A stretch of 64,000 nucleotides of DNA from Mucilaginibacter pineti (GTDB lineage: Bacteria; Bacteroidota; Bacteroidia; Sphingobacteriales; Sphingobacteriaceae), in contig NZ_FNAI01000009.1 in NCBI RefSeq assembly GCF_900101875.1, positions 1 through 64,000 on the forward strand. Reading direction: 5' to 3'. The translations under genes and the position numbers were made by a program. Positions 8,028-15,523 of this stretch are shown here, in pieces. Numbering within the stretch: the first letter of the stretch is position 1; every line of letters begins with the position of its first letter. The notes beneath the pieces were generated by a model that saw nothing but the letters and a program-made list of their open reading frames with translations, was not told the origin of the DNA and made no database searches.

Positions 8028-9614
8028 ATGAAGAGGGATAATATTACCACTGTTCTGTCGAAATTCGCAAAGCTACTTCACCTGCCTGTCACAGATCAAA
8101 CCTTTTATGAACAGCTACTGATTCATCCGGAATATCCGAGCTTGCTGGCCGTGAGTGATATCTTATCGGCATACAATGTTGATAACTCAGCCTACCGCGT
8201 TGGCCCCGAGGAATTAAAGAACGTGCCTACGCCGTTTATTGCACACACCACAATAAATGAAGGAGATTTTGTGCTGGTAAAATCTCGTGAAGATGAGCAA
8301 CTCGTCTTACATAGCGAGAAGTTTAACGGTAGCAAGCTGAGTTTAAAAGAGTTCTCTGAAATATTTAACGGCGTCGTCCTTGTTGCCGAACCCCTGCCCG
8401 CTTCTGAAGGAAAAGGGACTGTTGTAGAAAATCTGAAGGGCGCTAAGAGCCTGTTAATTGGCTTTTCCGCGTTTCTGGTTTTGATTTTGGGTCTTTGCTA
8501 CCACACAACTTTTTTTCACAATCTCGAATGGGCAACAACCGCGCTTGTGCTTTTTAAAATCATTGGTCTTTGTACATCAGTGTTGCTTCTTATCCAGTCG
8601 ATAGATTTTGCCAATCCCCTTGTTCAAAAGCTTTGTCAGGGAGGCGGCAACTCCGATTGTAACGCCATACTTTCCTCGAAAGCGGCGAAGGTATTTGATT
8701 GGCTAACGTGGAGCGAAGTCGGCTTTTTTTATTTTTCAGGGACATTGTTGTTTGTTTTGTTTGACAACTCCGGCGCGGAAAAGTGGCACCTAATGACGCT
8801 CCTGACTATCGCAAGCCTTCCATTTACCGTGTACTCGATCGTTTACCAGGCAAGGATAGCCAAGCAATGGTGTGTCCTGTGCTGCGCCGTACAGGCCATA
8901 CTGTGGCTGGAATTAATGCCGTTGCTGTCAAATAGCCCTAATTTTTGGAATCTAAGGGGTTTGCAAGATGCCGGCCTGCTAAGCAGTGCGCTAATCGCAT
9001 TCTCCATACCTGTACTTCTTTGGGTATCGCTCAAGCCCTATTTAATACAGCTGCAACAGCTACATCCGCTCAGGCAACAATTGCAGAAATTCAAATACAA
9101 TTCGGACTCGTTCAATCAGATGCTGACGAGCAGCCCCAGGTTCGTACAGCCAGATGAGGACTGGTCTATTGTGCTCGGAAGCAAAGATGCCAACAATGTG
9201 TTGACAATGGTGTCCAATCCATATTGCCCTCCCTGTGCGGCTATGCATAGAGAACTACACCAATTAATAGCTCAAAAGCCGGATCTCCAGGCACGGATCG
9301 TATTTACCGCCAACAACACCGACGAAGACCGGCAAACTGCGGTCAGCCGGCACATGATGACCTTAAATGGGCGTTCCGACAAAACCCTGGTTCAAAATGC
9401 ATTACTTGATTGGTACGATCAGAAGCAGAAAAGCTACGATGCTTGGTCCAAGGTATATCCAGCTGAAATCAACGAAGACGACTTTAACAAATTGGAAAAG
9501 CAAAAAGAGTGGTGCCGGATGGCGGAGATAAATGCGACCCCAACGATACTACTAAACGGCTATCCGATTCCGGAGTATTATGAATTAACGAACCTCAAGT
9601 ACATGCTCGATTAG
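8028..9614 (+). CDS. Three-part disulfide oxidase: pseudo-C39 + VKOR + thioredoxin
   Basis: 528 residues. Residues 1 to about 130 follow the C39 peptidase pattern (HPEYPSLLAVSDIL, then PFIAH-T, FVLV, EIFNGVVLVAEP) but contain no cysteine, so this domain cannot be a protease. Then come membrane helices of a vitamin-K-epoxide-reductase domain with loop cysteines C203 and C211 and the redox motif C282-V-L-C285. The C-terminal thioredoxin/DsbA-like domain has C400-P-P-C403 and a cis-Pro region NATPTILLNG. VKOR homologues reoxidise DsbA-like partners with quinone. The enzyme should form disulfides in the periplasm, and the three cysteine-rich peptides directly downstream are the obvious substrates. 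The dead C39 domain may bind their GG leaders (inference). Confidence 0.9.
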   Translation: MKRDNITTVLSKFAKLLHLPVTDQTFYEQLLIHPEYPSLLAVSDILSAYNVDNSAYRVGPEELKNVPTPFIAHTTINEGDFVLVKSREDEQLVLHSEKFNGSKLSLKEFSEIFNGVVLVAEPLPASEGKGTVVENLKGAKSLLIGFSAFLVLILGLCYHTTFFHNLEWATTALVLFKIIGLCTSVLLLIQSIDFANPLVQKLCQGGGNSDCNAILSSKAAKVFDWLTWSEVGFFYFSGTLLFVLFDNSGAEKWHLMTLLTIASLPFTVYSIVYQARIAKQWCVLCCAVQAILWLELMPLLSNSPNFWNLRGLQDAGLLSSALIAFSIPVLLWVSLKPYLIQLQQLHPLRQQLQKFKYNSDSFNQMLTSSPRFVQPDEDWSIVLGSKDANNVLTMVSNPYCPPCAAMHRELHQLIAQKPDLQARIVFTANNTDEDRQTAVSRHMMTLNGRSDKTLVQNALLDWYDQKQKSYDAWSKVYPAEINEDDFNKLEKQKEWCRMAEINATPTILLNGYPIPEYYELTNLKYMLD

Positions 9615-9689
9615 CACATGATGCAAAAATAGTCTGGCATTCCATTTTGGCTAAGCTCAAATATTCAATTCACAATTAAAAGATAGTAT

Positions 9690-9857
9690 ATGAAACGTGT
9701 TCCAAAAATGACGAGAGAAGAAATGAAAACAATTAGGGGCGGAAAATCCGAGGCCTGTCTTCCGGACGGATCCCCGTGTGTTACGAATTCCCAATGCTGC
9801 GGAATGAGGTGCCTTACAAATGTCGGCGGCCCCTTAAACAACAGGTGCTTCACTTAG
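9690..9857 (+). CDS. GG-leader knottin-like peptide 1
   Basis: 55 residues. The leader has the pattern M-T-R-E-E-M-K-T-I-R-G-G and ends at G17-G18. The mature part would be 37 residues with six cysteines at 23, 30, 36, 37, 41 and 53: C-x6-C-x5-CC-x3-C-x11-C, the order and adjacency of inhibitor-cystine-knot mini-proteins. The core reads CLPDGSPC, then NSQCC. It lies 75 bases after the oxidase gene and upstream of the C39 exporter that should remove the leader. The two sibling peptides have the same framework, which rules out a chance frame. The target is unknown: bacteriocin, protease inhibitor or signal are all possible. Confidence 0.88.
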   Translation: MKRVPKMTREEMKTIRGGKSEACLPDGSPCVTNSQCCGMRCLTNVGGPLNNRCFT

Positions 9858-10102
9858 TCTTTGCGATTTCTTGAAGGTAATCAAGGTGATAGCAAACAAG
9901 TGCCAATATAGATTAATCCGAATTACTCAAAAGACCTTCTACTGCTGTTGAATTTCAATCCCATGAATTCACATCGCTGTCCAAGGAGGGCTTTATAGTG
10001 TTTAAGAAACTTTTCGCGAAAGTAAAGGAGCATGCACTTTAATAATACATGCCGCTAAATTATCGGGGCGTAAATCCGGAACAAACCATACAAAAACATA
10101 TT

Positions 10103-10276
10103 ATGAAAAAGTTCGAAAAACTCACAAAAAATGAAATGAAATCAGTTAAAGGCGGCGGTGCATTAGCTTGTTCGCCTGTTGGCGCACCATGTACTGGTAA
10201 TGTGCAGTGCTGTAGCAATGTATGCTTGACCGGTCAGGGTGGACCCACCGGCGCGAGATGCGTTTCTGCTAAATAG
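10103..10276 (+). CDS. GG-leader knottin-like peptide 2
   Basis: 57 residues from ATG 10103. An in-frame ATG at 10049 would add 18 residues that break the leader consensus, so it is rejected. The leader MKKFEKLTKNEMKSVKGG ends at G17-G18. Cysteines are at 23, 30, 36, 37, 41 and 53, exactly as in peptide 1. The mature part is about 39 residues and rich in Gly, Pro and Ser. A strong hairpin terminator follows directly. The 246 bases between peptides 1 and 2 hold no further gene that I can see. Confidence 0.9.
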   Translation: MKKFEKLTKNEMKSVKGGGALACSPVGAPCTGNVQCCSNVCLTGQGGPTGARCVSAK

Positions 10277-10280
10277 TGTT

Positions 10281-10325
10281 TCCCCCGTTGTATTTAGATC
10301 AAATATGACGGGGGGTACTTTTATT
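10281..10325 (+). terminator. Hairpin terminator/attenuator after peptide 2
   Basis: CCCCCGT pairs with ACGGGGG, extended inward through T-G wobble pairs and TATTT/AAATA to a long stem, followed by TACTTTTATTT. It lies inside the operon and should reduce transcription of the genes beyond. Confidence 0.75.
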
Positions 10326-10383
10326 TCCACCTAAGTTACTGGGGTGATCTATTCAGTAATGCAACAGACTTTAAAAGATCAAA

Positions 10384-10548
10384 ATGAAAAACTTTAAAAA
10401 ACTCAGCAAAGAGGAAATGAAAAAGGTAACCGGCGGTAAGGTTGCGGGATGCAAAGTCTTAGGCTCCCCATGTCTGACCAACGCTGAATGCTGTCCAAAT
10501 TTTTGCAAGCCAATCGCGCCAGGGCAGGGCGTTTGCGCAAACCCTTAG
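10384..10548 (+). CDS. GG-leader knottin-like peptide 3
   Basis: 54 residues. The leader MKNFKKLSKEEMKKVTGG again ends at G17-G18. Cysteines are at 23, 30, 36, 37, 41 and 51, so the framework is C-x6-C-x5-CC-x3-C-x9-C, two residues shorter in the last loop than its siblings. Conserved loop residues shared by all three peptides are G27, P29 and N33-region polar residues, while the last loop varies freely, as expected if that loop meets the target. It has its own strong terminator 8 bases after the stop. Confidence 0.9.
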   Translation: MKNFKKLSKEEMKKVTGGKVAGCKVLGSPCLTNAECCPNFCKPIAPGQGVCANP

Positions 10549-10555
10549 TTAAGGT

Positions 10556-10597
10556 ATGCTCCGCTCAACTGCAATCAGTTGAGCGGAGCATTTTTTT
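10556..10597 (+). terminator. Very strong terminator between peptides and exporter
   Basis: A perfect 16-bp stem (ATGCTCCGCTCAACTG and its complement) with a CAAT loop and eight T residues. Only read-through or a separate weak promoter in 10598-10635 would express the exporter. Confidence 0.9.
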
Positions 10598-10635
10598 AAG
10601 AGTTTCTTAATCAATTTCTACCGCACATCTGAACT

Positions 10636-12813
10636 ATGAGTTTCCCCTTTTATAAACAACCCGATCAAATGGATTGCGGCCCGGCGTGCCTACGTATGGT
10701 GTCTAAGTATCACCGCCGCAATATCAAACTGCAAACCTTGCGTGACCTTTGCGAGATCGATAGAGAGGGCGTATCGTTATTCGGGATAAGTGATGCTGCC
10801 GAAAAAATTGGCTTCCGTTCTTTGGGCGTTAAAATTAGCGCCTCAGAAATAAGGGAGGCCGAGCTGCCGTGCATTCTTCACTGGAGGCAGAATCATTTCG
10901 TGGTTTTATATCGCATAAGAAATAAACGATATTATATTGCTGATCCCGGAGCGGGGCTAATCGTCCTTAGCGAAATCGAATTCACCCGGAATTGGCTGGA
11001 AATGGCGGACAACGATCTCGGTATCGCCTTGTTGCTTGCTCCAAGTCCGCAGTTCTACGAACAGGACGATGAAAGGGAACCCAATATAAACTGGACGTTT
11101 CTAATGCGTTATCTCGTTAGTTACCGTAAGCTGGCTTTTCAATTGTTATTCAGTTTGGGAATAGGGAGTTTATTTCAGTTGATAACGCCATTTTTAACTC
11201 AGTCCATTGTGGACGTCGGTATTAATACCCGTAATCTGAGCTTTGTTTACATTATTATCATTGCGCAATCCGCGTTAATCGTTGGCCGTGTAAGCTTAGA
11301 ATTTATTAAATCATGGATTTTGCTTCATATCAGTACAAGGGTTAATATTTCCATACTTACGGATTTTTTGATCAAGCTCATGAAGCTTCCGATCAGTTTC
11401 TTTGACAGCAAAATGACGGGTGACATCATGCAGCGTATGAGCGATCAACGGAATATTGAGATCTTTTTGACGGGCTCAACCCTTCCGGCAGTGTTTTCTA
11501 TGTTCAACCTATTGGTATTCTCTGTTGTACTCGCCCATTATAACTTATATATCTTTCTGGTCTTCGTCATCAGCAGCTTTCTATACATCGGCTGGATTTG
11601 GCTTTTTTTAAATCAACGTCGGATATTAAACTACAAAAGTTTTGAGGTCATGTCCCGCAACCAGAGCAGCATGGTGCAGTTGATAAACGGAATGCAGGAG
11701 ATTAAGCTTAATAACTGCGAGCAGCAAAAGCGTTGGGAATGGGAGCACATTCAGGCGCGCCTATTCAAATTCAACGTGAAAACACTCGCCCTTAACCAGT
11801 ACCAGCAGGGAGGGGCCACTCTAATTAACGAAGGGAAGAATCTTTTAATCACCTTTTTAAGCGCAAGTGCGGTCATTCACGGGAATTTGACCCTGGGAGC
11901 TATGGTTGCAATTCAATATATCGTCGGTCAACTGAGCACACCCATCGAGCAGATGTTAGCGTTTATTCAGGATTTCCAAAGTGCGAAGATAAGTTTAGAG
12001 CGGCTCAATGAAATCCACCAGATGCGGGACGAGGAGCCCATAGAAAAGCTTTTCAATCACCTGATTCCGGAAAACAAGGGAATAAGCATTAATAAGTTAA
12101 CATTTCGCTATCCGGGAGCGGGAAATGATCCGGTATTGGAAAACATCAATTTATATATACCACAAGGTAAAACAACGGCAATAGTCGGAATGAGCGGAAG
12201 CGGTAAAACGACAATTCTCAAGCTACTATTGCGCTTTTATGAACCTCAGGAGGGCGATATTAAGGTTGGCAATCAACTTATAGGCAACATCAGTTACAAA
12301 ACCTGGAGAAACCAGTGCGGTGTTGTGATGCAAGATGGATTTATATTTTCGGATTCGATCGAAAAAAACATTGCGGTAGGCGATGAACATCCAGACCGGA
12401 GCAAACTGGACCATGCTGTGAAAGTTGCAAATATCGAAAGCTTCATCAGCGGCCTCCCGTTAGGGTTTAACACAAAAATAGGTGCGGAAGGAAACGGCCT
12501 AAGTCAAGGTCAGAAACAACGGCTACTTATTGCACGCGCCGTCTATAAAGATCCACATTATATCTTTTTCGACGAGGCAACCAATGCCTTAGATGCTAAT
12601 AACGAAAAGATAATCATGGATAATCTTACTAAATTCTTCGAGGGCAGGACGGTAATAATTGTTGCCCACAGGTTAAGTACCGTAAGCAACGCGGACAATA
12701 TCATCCTTCTTAATAACGGAAGGATATCTGAGCAGGGTACACACCTTCAACTCGCGGCATTGAAAGGCGAGTATTATAACTTAGTAAAAAACCAATTACA
12801 ACTTGACGGATAG
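10636..12813 (+). CDS. C39-peptidase-containing ABC exporter (PCAT) for GG peptides
   Basis: 725 residues, full family length. Residues 1-140 are a C39 peptidase with an intact triad: C14 in QMDCGPACL, H87 in QNHFVVLY and D103 in ADPGAG. Six membrane helices follow to about 460. The ATPase carries Walker A GMSGSGKTT near 517, signature LSQGQKQR near 621, Walker B YIFFDEAT near 642 and H-loop IIVAHRLSTV. PCATs cut after Gly-Gly and pump the mature peptide across the inner membrane. Peptides 1-3 upstream are the natural substrates. The next gene, the membrane-fusion adaptor, starts two bases after the stop. Confidence 0.95.
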   Translation: MSFPFYKQPDQMDCGPACLRMVSKYHRRNIKLQTLRDLCEIDREGVSLFGISDAAEKIGFRSLGVKISASEIREAELPCILHWRQNHFVVLYRIRNKRYYIADPGAGLIVLSEIEFTRNWLEMADNDLGIALLLAPSPQFYEQDDEREPNINWTFLMRYLVSYRKLAFQLLFSLGIGSLFQLITPFLTQSIVDVGINTRNLSFVYIIIIAQSALIVGRVSLEFIKSWILLHISTRVNISILTDFLIKLMKLPISFFDSKMTGDIMQRMSDQRNIEIFLTGSTLPAVFSMFNLLVFSVVLAHYNLYIFLVFVISSFLYIGWIWLFLNQRRILNYKSFEVMSRNQSSMVQLINGMQEIKLNNCEQQKRWEWEHIQARLFKFNVKTLALNQYQQGGATLINEGKNLLITFLSASAVIHGNLTLGAMVAIQYIVGQLSTPIEQMLAFIQDFQSAKISLERLNEIHQMRDEEPIEKLFNHLIPENKGISINKLTFRYPGAGNDPVLENINLYIPQGKTTAIVGMSGSGKTTILKLLLRFYEPQEGDIKVGNQLIGNISYKTWRNQCGVVMQDGFIFSDSIEKNIAVGDEHPDRSKLDHAVKVANIESFISGLPLGFNTKIGAEGNGLSQGQKQRLLIARAVYKDPHYIFFDEATNALDANNEKIIMDNLTKFFEGRTVIIVAHRLSTVSNADNIILLNNGRISEQGTHLQLAALKGEYYNLVKNQLQLDG

Positions 12814-12815
12814 AC

Positions 12816-14099
12816 ATGCCAGCAACCAATTCGGAACCACGACATACAGAGGACATACAGGATATCATCACAGCAGTACCGTCATGGATACTCAGGTGGG
12901 GAACTACGCTTTTTTCAATTGTGCTATTATTGCTTATCGCCTTTTCTGCAATTATACGTTACCCGGATATTATAACCGTACAGCTACAAATTGTTTCTCC
13001 AAATTCTGCAAAGCCAATAGTTTCAAAAACAACAGGAAAACTAATCAAGCTTTTGGTTGGCGACGATAAGAATGTCAAAAGCGGCCAATCTTTGGCCTTC
13101 ATGGAAAGCACCGCTAAACATACAGCGGTATTAGATTTGATCGAGGGCCTTAAACGAATACAGTATCAGGTTTTACGTGATGAAGCGTTTGACAGCCGGG
13201 TTTTTAATCGCGATGAAAACCTTGAATTAGGAGAAATACAATCTGCTTATCAGTTGTTTTTTGAGGAATACCAGAATTATATTTCAACGATTAACAGCGG
13301 TTTTTTGTTAAAGCGGAAACTCTATCTTCAGAACGATCTCGCAAATCTCGTTCAAATGAAGCATAAACTAACGGTTGAAAAAGGTTTTAAAGAGCGCGAT
13401 TTGAACTTGGCAGCGGAAGAATTCGAAATGCATAAAAAACTGGAAAACTCCAGGGTTGAAACACAGGCGGAATTTCGGCAAGAGGAAAGTAAATACCTGG
13501 CAAAAAAAACCCCTTTGCTGGAAATTGAATCGGCTATAATTAGCAGCAGTGACAACTACACTTCTAAACAAAAGGAAATTCTGGAGCTCGAAAACGAGAT
13601 ACAAAATTCAAAAGGGAGGTTTCTACAGGCTTTGAATAGCTTTATAAGCGTGGCGGAGGACTGGAAAAGCAAATACATTTTAACAGCATCACAATCCGGA
13701 AAATTGTCATACATCGGAATTGTTCAAGAAAACCAAGTAATAGCTACCGGCCAAGAGGTGTTTTTTGTCAATCCGGGTGACGAACAATTTTTTGGAAAAA
13801 TTTCAATACCTCAAAACAGCATCGGCAAAGTCGATGAGGGTCAATCCGTGCTGATTAAAATGAAAGGATTTCCTTTTGAAGAATTTGGCTTTCTCAGGGG
13901 AAAAATTAAATACATATCGAACGTACCGTACAGGGATAGCGTCTTTATAGCAAAAGTTGACCTATCACTTAATAACACGACAGATTTGAAAAAATCGATA
14001 CATTTAAAACAAGGCATGACGGCTGATGCAGAAATTATAACGCAAAGCGCCACGATATTGGAAAGGATAGGAAGAAATATATTCAATAACACGCGTTAA
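12816..14099 (+). CDS. HlyD-family membrane-fusion adaptor of the peptide exporter
   Basis: 427 residues. A short cytoplasmic N-terminus and one membrane helix (about residues 27-50) precede a first half-lipoyl segment (KPIVSKTTGKLIKLLVGDD, then VKSGQSLAFME). A long coiled-coil hairpin rich in Lys/Glu occupies about 160-280. The second lipoyl half and beta-barrel follow (SGKLSYIG, GQEVFFVNPGD, then LKQGMTADAEI). It links the inner-membrane exporter to an outer-membrane TolC-type channel, which is not encoded in this window and must be supplied by the host. Its two-base spacing from the exporter gene indicates one transcript. Confidence 0.92.
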   Translation: MPATNSEPRHTEDIQDIITAVPSWILRWGTTLFSIVLLLLIAFSAIIRYPDIITVQLQIVSPNSAKPIVSKTTGKLIKLLVGDDKNVKSGQSLAFMESTAKHTAVLDLIEGLKRIQYQVLRDEAFDSRVFNRDENLELGEIQSAYQLFFEEYQNYISTINSGFLLKRKLYLQNDLANLVQMKHKLTVEKGFKERDLNLAAEEFEMHKKLENSRVETQAEFRQEESKYLAKKTPLLEIESAIISSSDNYTSKQKEILELENEIQNSKGRFLQALNSFISVAEDWKSKYILTASQSGKLSYIGIVQENQVIATGQEVFFVNPGDEQFFGKISIPQNSIGKVDEGQSVLIKMKGFPFEEFGFLRGKIKYISNVPYRDSVFIAKVDLSLNNTTDLKKSIHLKQGMTADAEIITQSATILERIGRNIFNNTR

Positions 14100-14192
14100 A
14101 TGTAACGGAGGGAACGAGTTGTTTTCACCTCCATAGGATCGCTGTCGAATGTAGCCTCTGCCCGCCTCGCTCGCGGCGGTAATCAATTTGTC

Positions 14193-14222
14193 AATGTAAA
14201 ACACCGCTCTTATGAGCGGTGT
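14193..14222 (-). terminator. Terminator of the leftward HTH gene
   Basis: ACACCGCTC and GAGCGGTGT form a 9-bp stem (14201-14222) followed on the minus strand by TTTTACATT. The stop codon of the HTH gene (14210-14212) lies inside the loop. Confidence 0.7.
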
Positions 14223-14668
14223 GAGGGTAGCCGGTTAGGCAAATGTTGCCATGCGCGTTCGATTAGCAGTCGGGTCTTGGGATGGGCCACGGGCCTGCCC
14301 CGTTCCCACCTTCTCGCCCCGTCCTCCGAGACGCACAGCAGCGATGCGCACGCCCTGAAGCTCAGTCCGCAGCAGTATCGAATCTGCGTGAGCATTCCCG
14401 CGAGCGATTCCGTCTCGTGATCGAAGGGGTAGTAGCCGAGAAACCGGATGATTGCGGGGTAGTGGCGGACCTGCGGCGCGCTTCTCCCGTTCTCCCAGTA
14501 CGTTACGCAGTCCTCGGTGACGCCGAGCGATTTGGCCGCCTCTTTCTGAGACAACCCGCCCTCGATCCTCTTCTTCCGGATGTGCCCGCCGACCGTATGC
14601 GGATTCTCATTGTATTGCTTCGTTCCGCGGTTCCTGAACGCCTTCGTGCCCGGGAGAAATGTGTACGG
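14210..14668 (-). CDS. HTH protein, 5' end lost at the island junction
   Basis: From TTG 14554 the protein would be 114 residues, starting inside the HTH with SQKEAAKSLGVTEDCVTYWE. In the same frame, coding continues upstream with NENPHTVGGHIRKKRIEGGL, the normal lead-in of this Bacteroidetes XRE-like family (GxHIRKKR-x6-QKE-A). No ATG or GTG is found before the frame runs into antisense comM sequence near 14,670. A second HTH-like segment follows (SFRACASLLCVSEDGARRWERGRP). The gene is GC-rich like the island backbone. The true start seems to have been cut off at the junction, or a rare start codon is used; expression is doubtful. Confidence 0.6.
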   Translation of the reverse strand, partial: PYTFLPGTKAFRNRGTKQYNENPHTVGGHIRKKRIEGGLSQKEAAKSLGVTEDCVTYWENGRSAPQVRHYPAIIRFLGYYPFDHETESLAGMLTQIRYCCGLSFRACASLLCVSEDGARRWERGRPVAHPKTRLLIERAWQHLPNRLPSHRS

Positions 14669-15159
14669 ATGAATGTCCCTGTGGATATTATAATCATCCC
14701 GAAAAGGAGTGCATTTGCCCGCCGGGAATGGTGCAAAAGTATCTAAGCAAGATCTCGGGCCCGCTGTTGGATAGGATAGACCTCCATGTAGAAGTTACCC
14801 CGGTAAACTTTAATGAACTCTCGTCAGACAGGGCAGCCGAAAAAAGCGAGCTGATCCGTGAACGGGTAATAAAAGCGCGAGAGATACAAATTGAACGTTT
14901 TGGTGAACGCCCCGATCTGCATGCTAATGCACAAATGAGCCCACAAATGGTGCGCGACCTTTGTAAAATAGACAGTGCAGGCCAAATCCTGCTCAAAAAA
15001 GCGATGGAAAAGCTTGGCCTCTCTGCCCGTGCTTACGACCGTATCCTGAAAGTATCCCGTACTATCGCCGATCTTGCGGGCAGCGAAGATATTAAATTGG
15101 AACACCTTGCCGAAGCCATCCATTTCAGAAGTTTGGATAGGGAAGGATGGGCTGGGTAG
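14659..15159 (+). pseudogene. comM: C-terminal fragment of ComM/YifB Mg-chelatase-like protein
   Basis: From TGT 14674 the frame matches the last third (about 160 of 510 residues) of ComM/YifB: CPCGYYNHPEKECICPPG, then VQKYLSKISGPLLDRIDLH, MSARAYDRILKVSRTIADL-type helices, and LAEAIHFRSLDR at the end. The Lon-like N-terminal and AAA+ core with the Walker motifs are missing. Upstream of 14,670 the DNA switches to GC-rich island sequence. ComM is a branch-migration helicase helping natural transformation. The rest of the gene presumably lies left of the island. The MCTDE start at 14659 is junction sequence, not native. Confidence 0.85.
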
Positions 15160-15163
15160 GGAT

Positions 15164-15484
15164 ATGAAGAAATTGAAAAGCCGGATACTCTCTTTGATTG
15201 AAATAGCGAGATTATTAAAACTGAATGATCGAGATATAAACGTTTCATTGGAGTACATGGAATATAACGAACAAGGTTTGGCTTTCGATCAAATTATTAC
15301 GCAGATGCACGAATATGATATCGAAATAGGCAATGACGTATACGCATTGATTCAAGATATTGCCGACATGATGCAACTGCCGGCTAAAGACTATTATTTT
15401 ATGCGCGAATTAATTCGATCAGAAAATGAGATTCCAAAACCCGTCATGGATGAGATTGGAAAAATTATAGCAAGCCTGAAATAG
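15164..15484 (+). CDS. MafI-like immunity protein
   Basis: 106 residues from ATG 15164, four bases after the comM stop. It is acidic and all-helical by appearance. The pattern LIEIARLLKLNDRDINVSLE, then EYNEQGLAFDQIITQ, YDIEIGNDVYALI and YYFMRELI resembles MafI-family immunity proteins, which protect against polymorphic toxins. No toxin gene is adjacent, so it would be an orphan. It is convergent with the GH5 gene 39 bases away. The alternative is a plain hypothetical protein. Confidence 0.6.
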   Translation: MKKLKSRILSLIEIARLLKLNDRDINVSLEYMEYNEQGLAFDQIITQMHEYDIEIGNDVYALIQDIADMMQLPAKDYYFMRELIRSENEIPKPVMDEIGKIIASLK

Positions 15485-15523
15485 ATTTCAGTTAGTTATC
15501 TACCTAACCACAAATCAAAAAGA

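Noticed and set aside
10049..10102. Upstream ATG adding 18 residues to peptide 2
   Set aside because: Sibling peptides start at the position of ATG 10103 and all have GG at 17-18; the extension would destroy that register.
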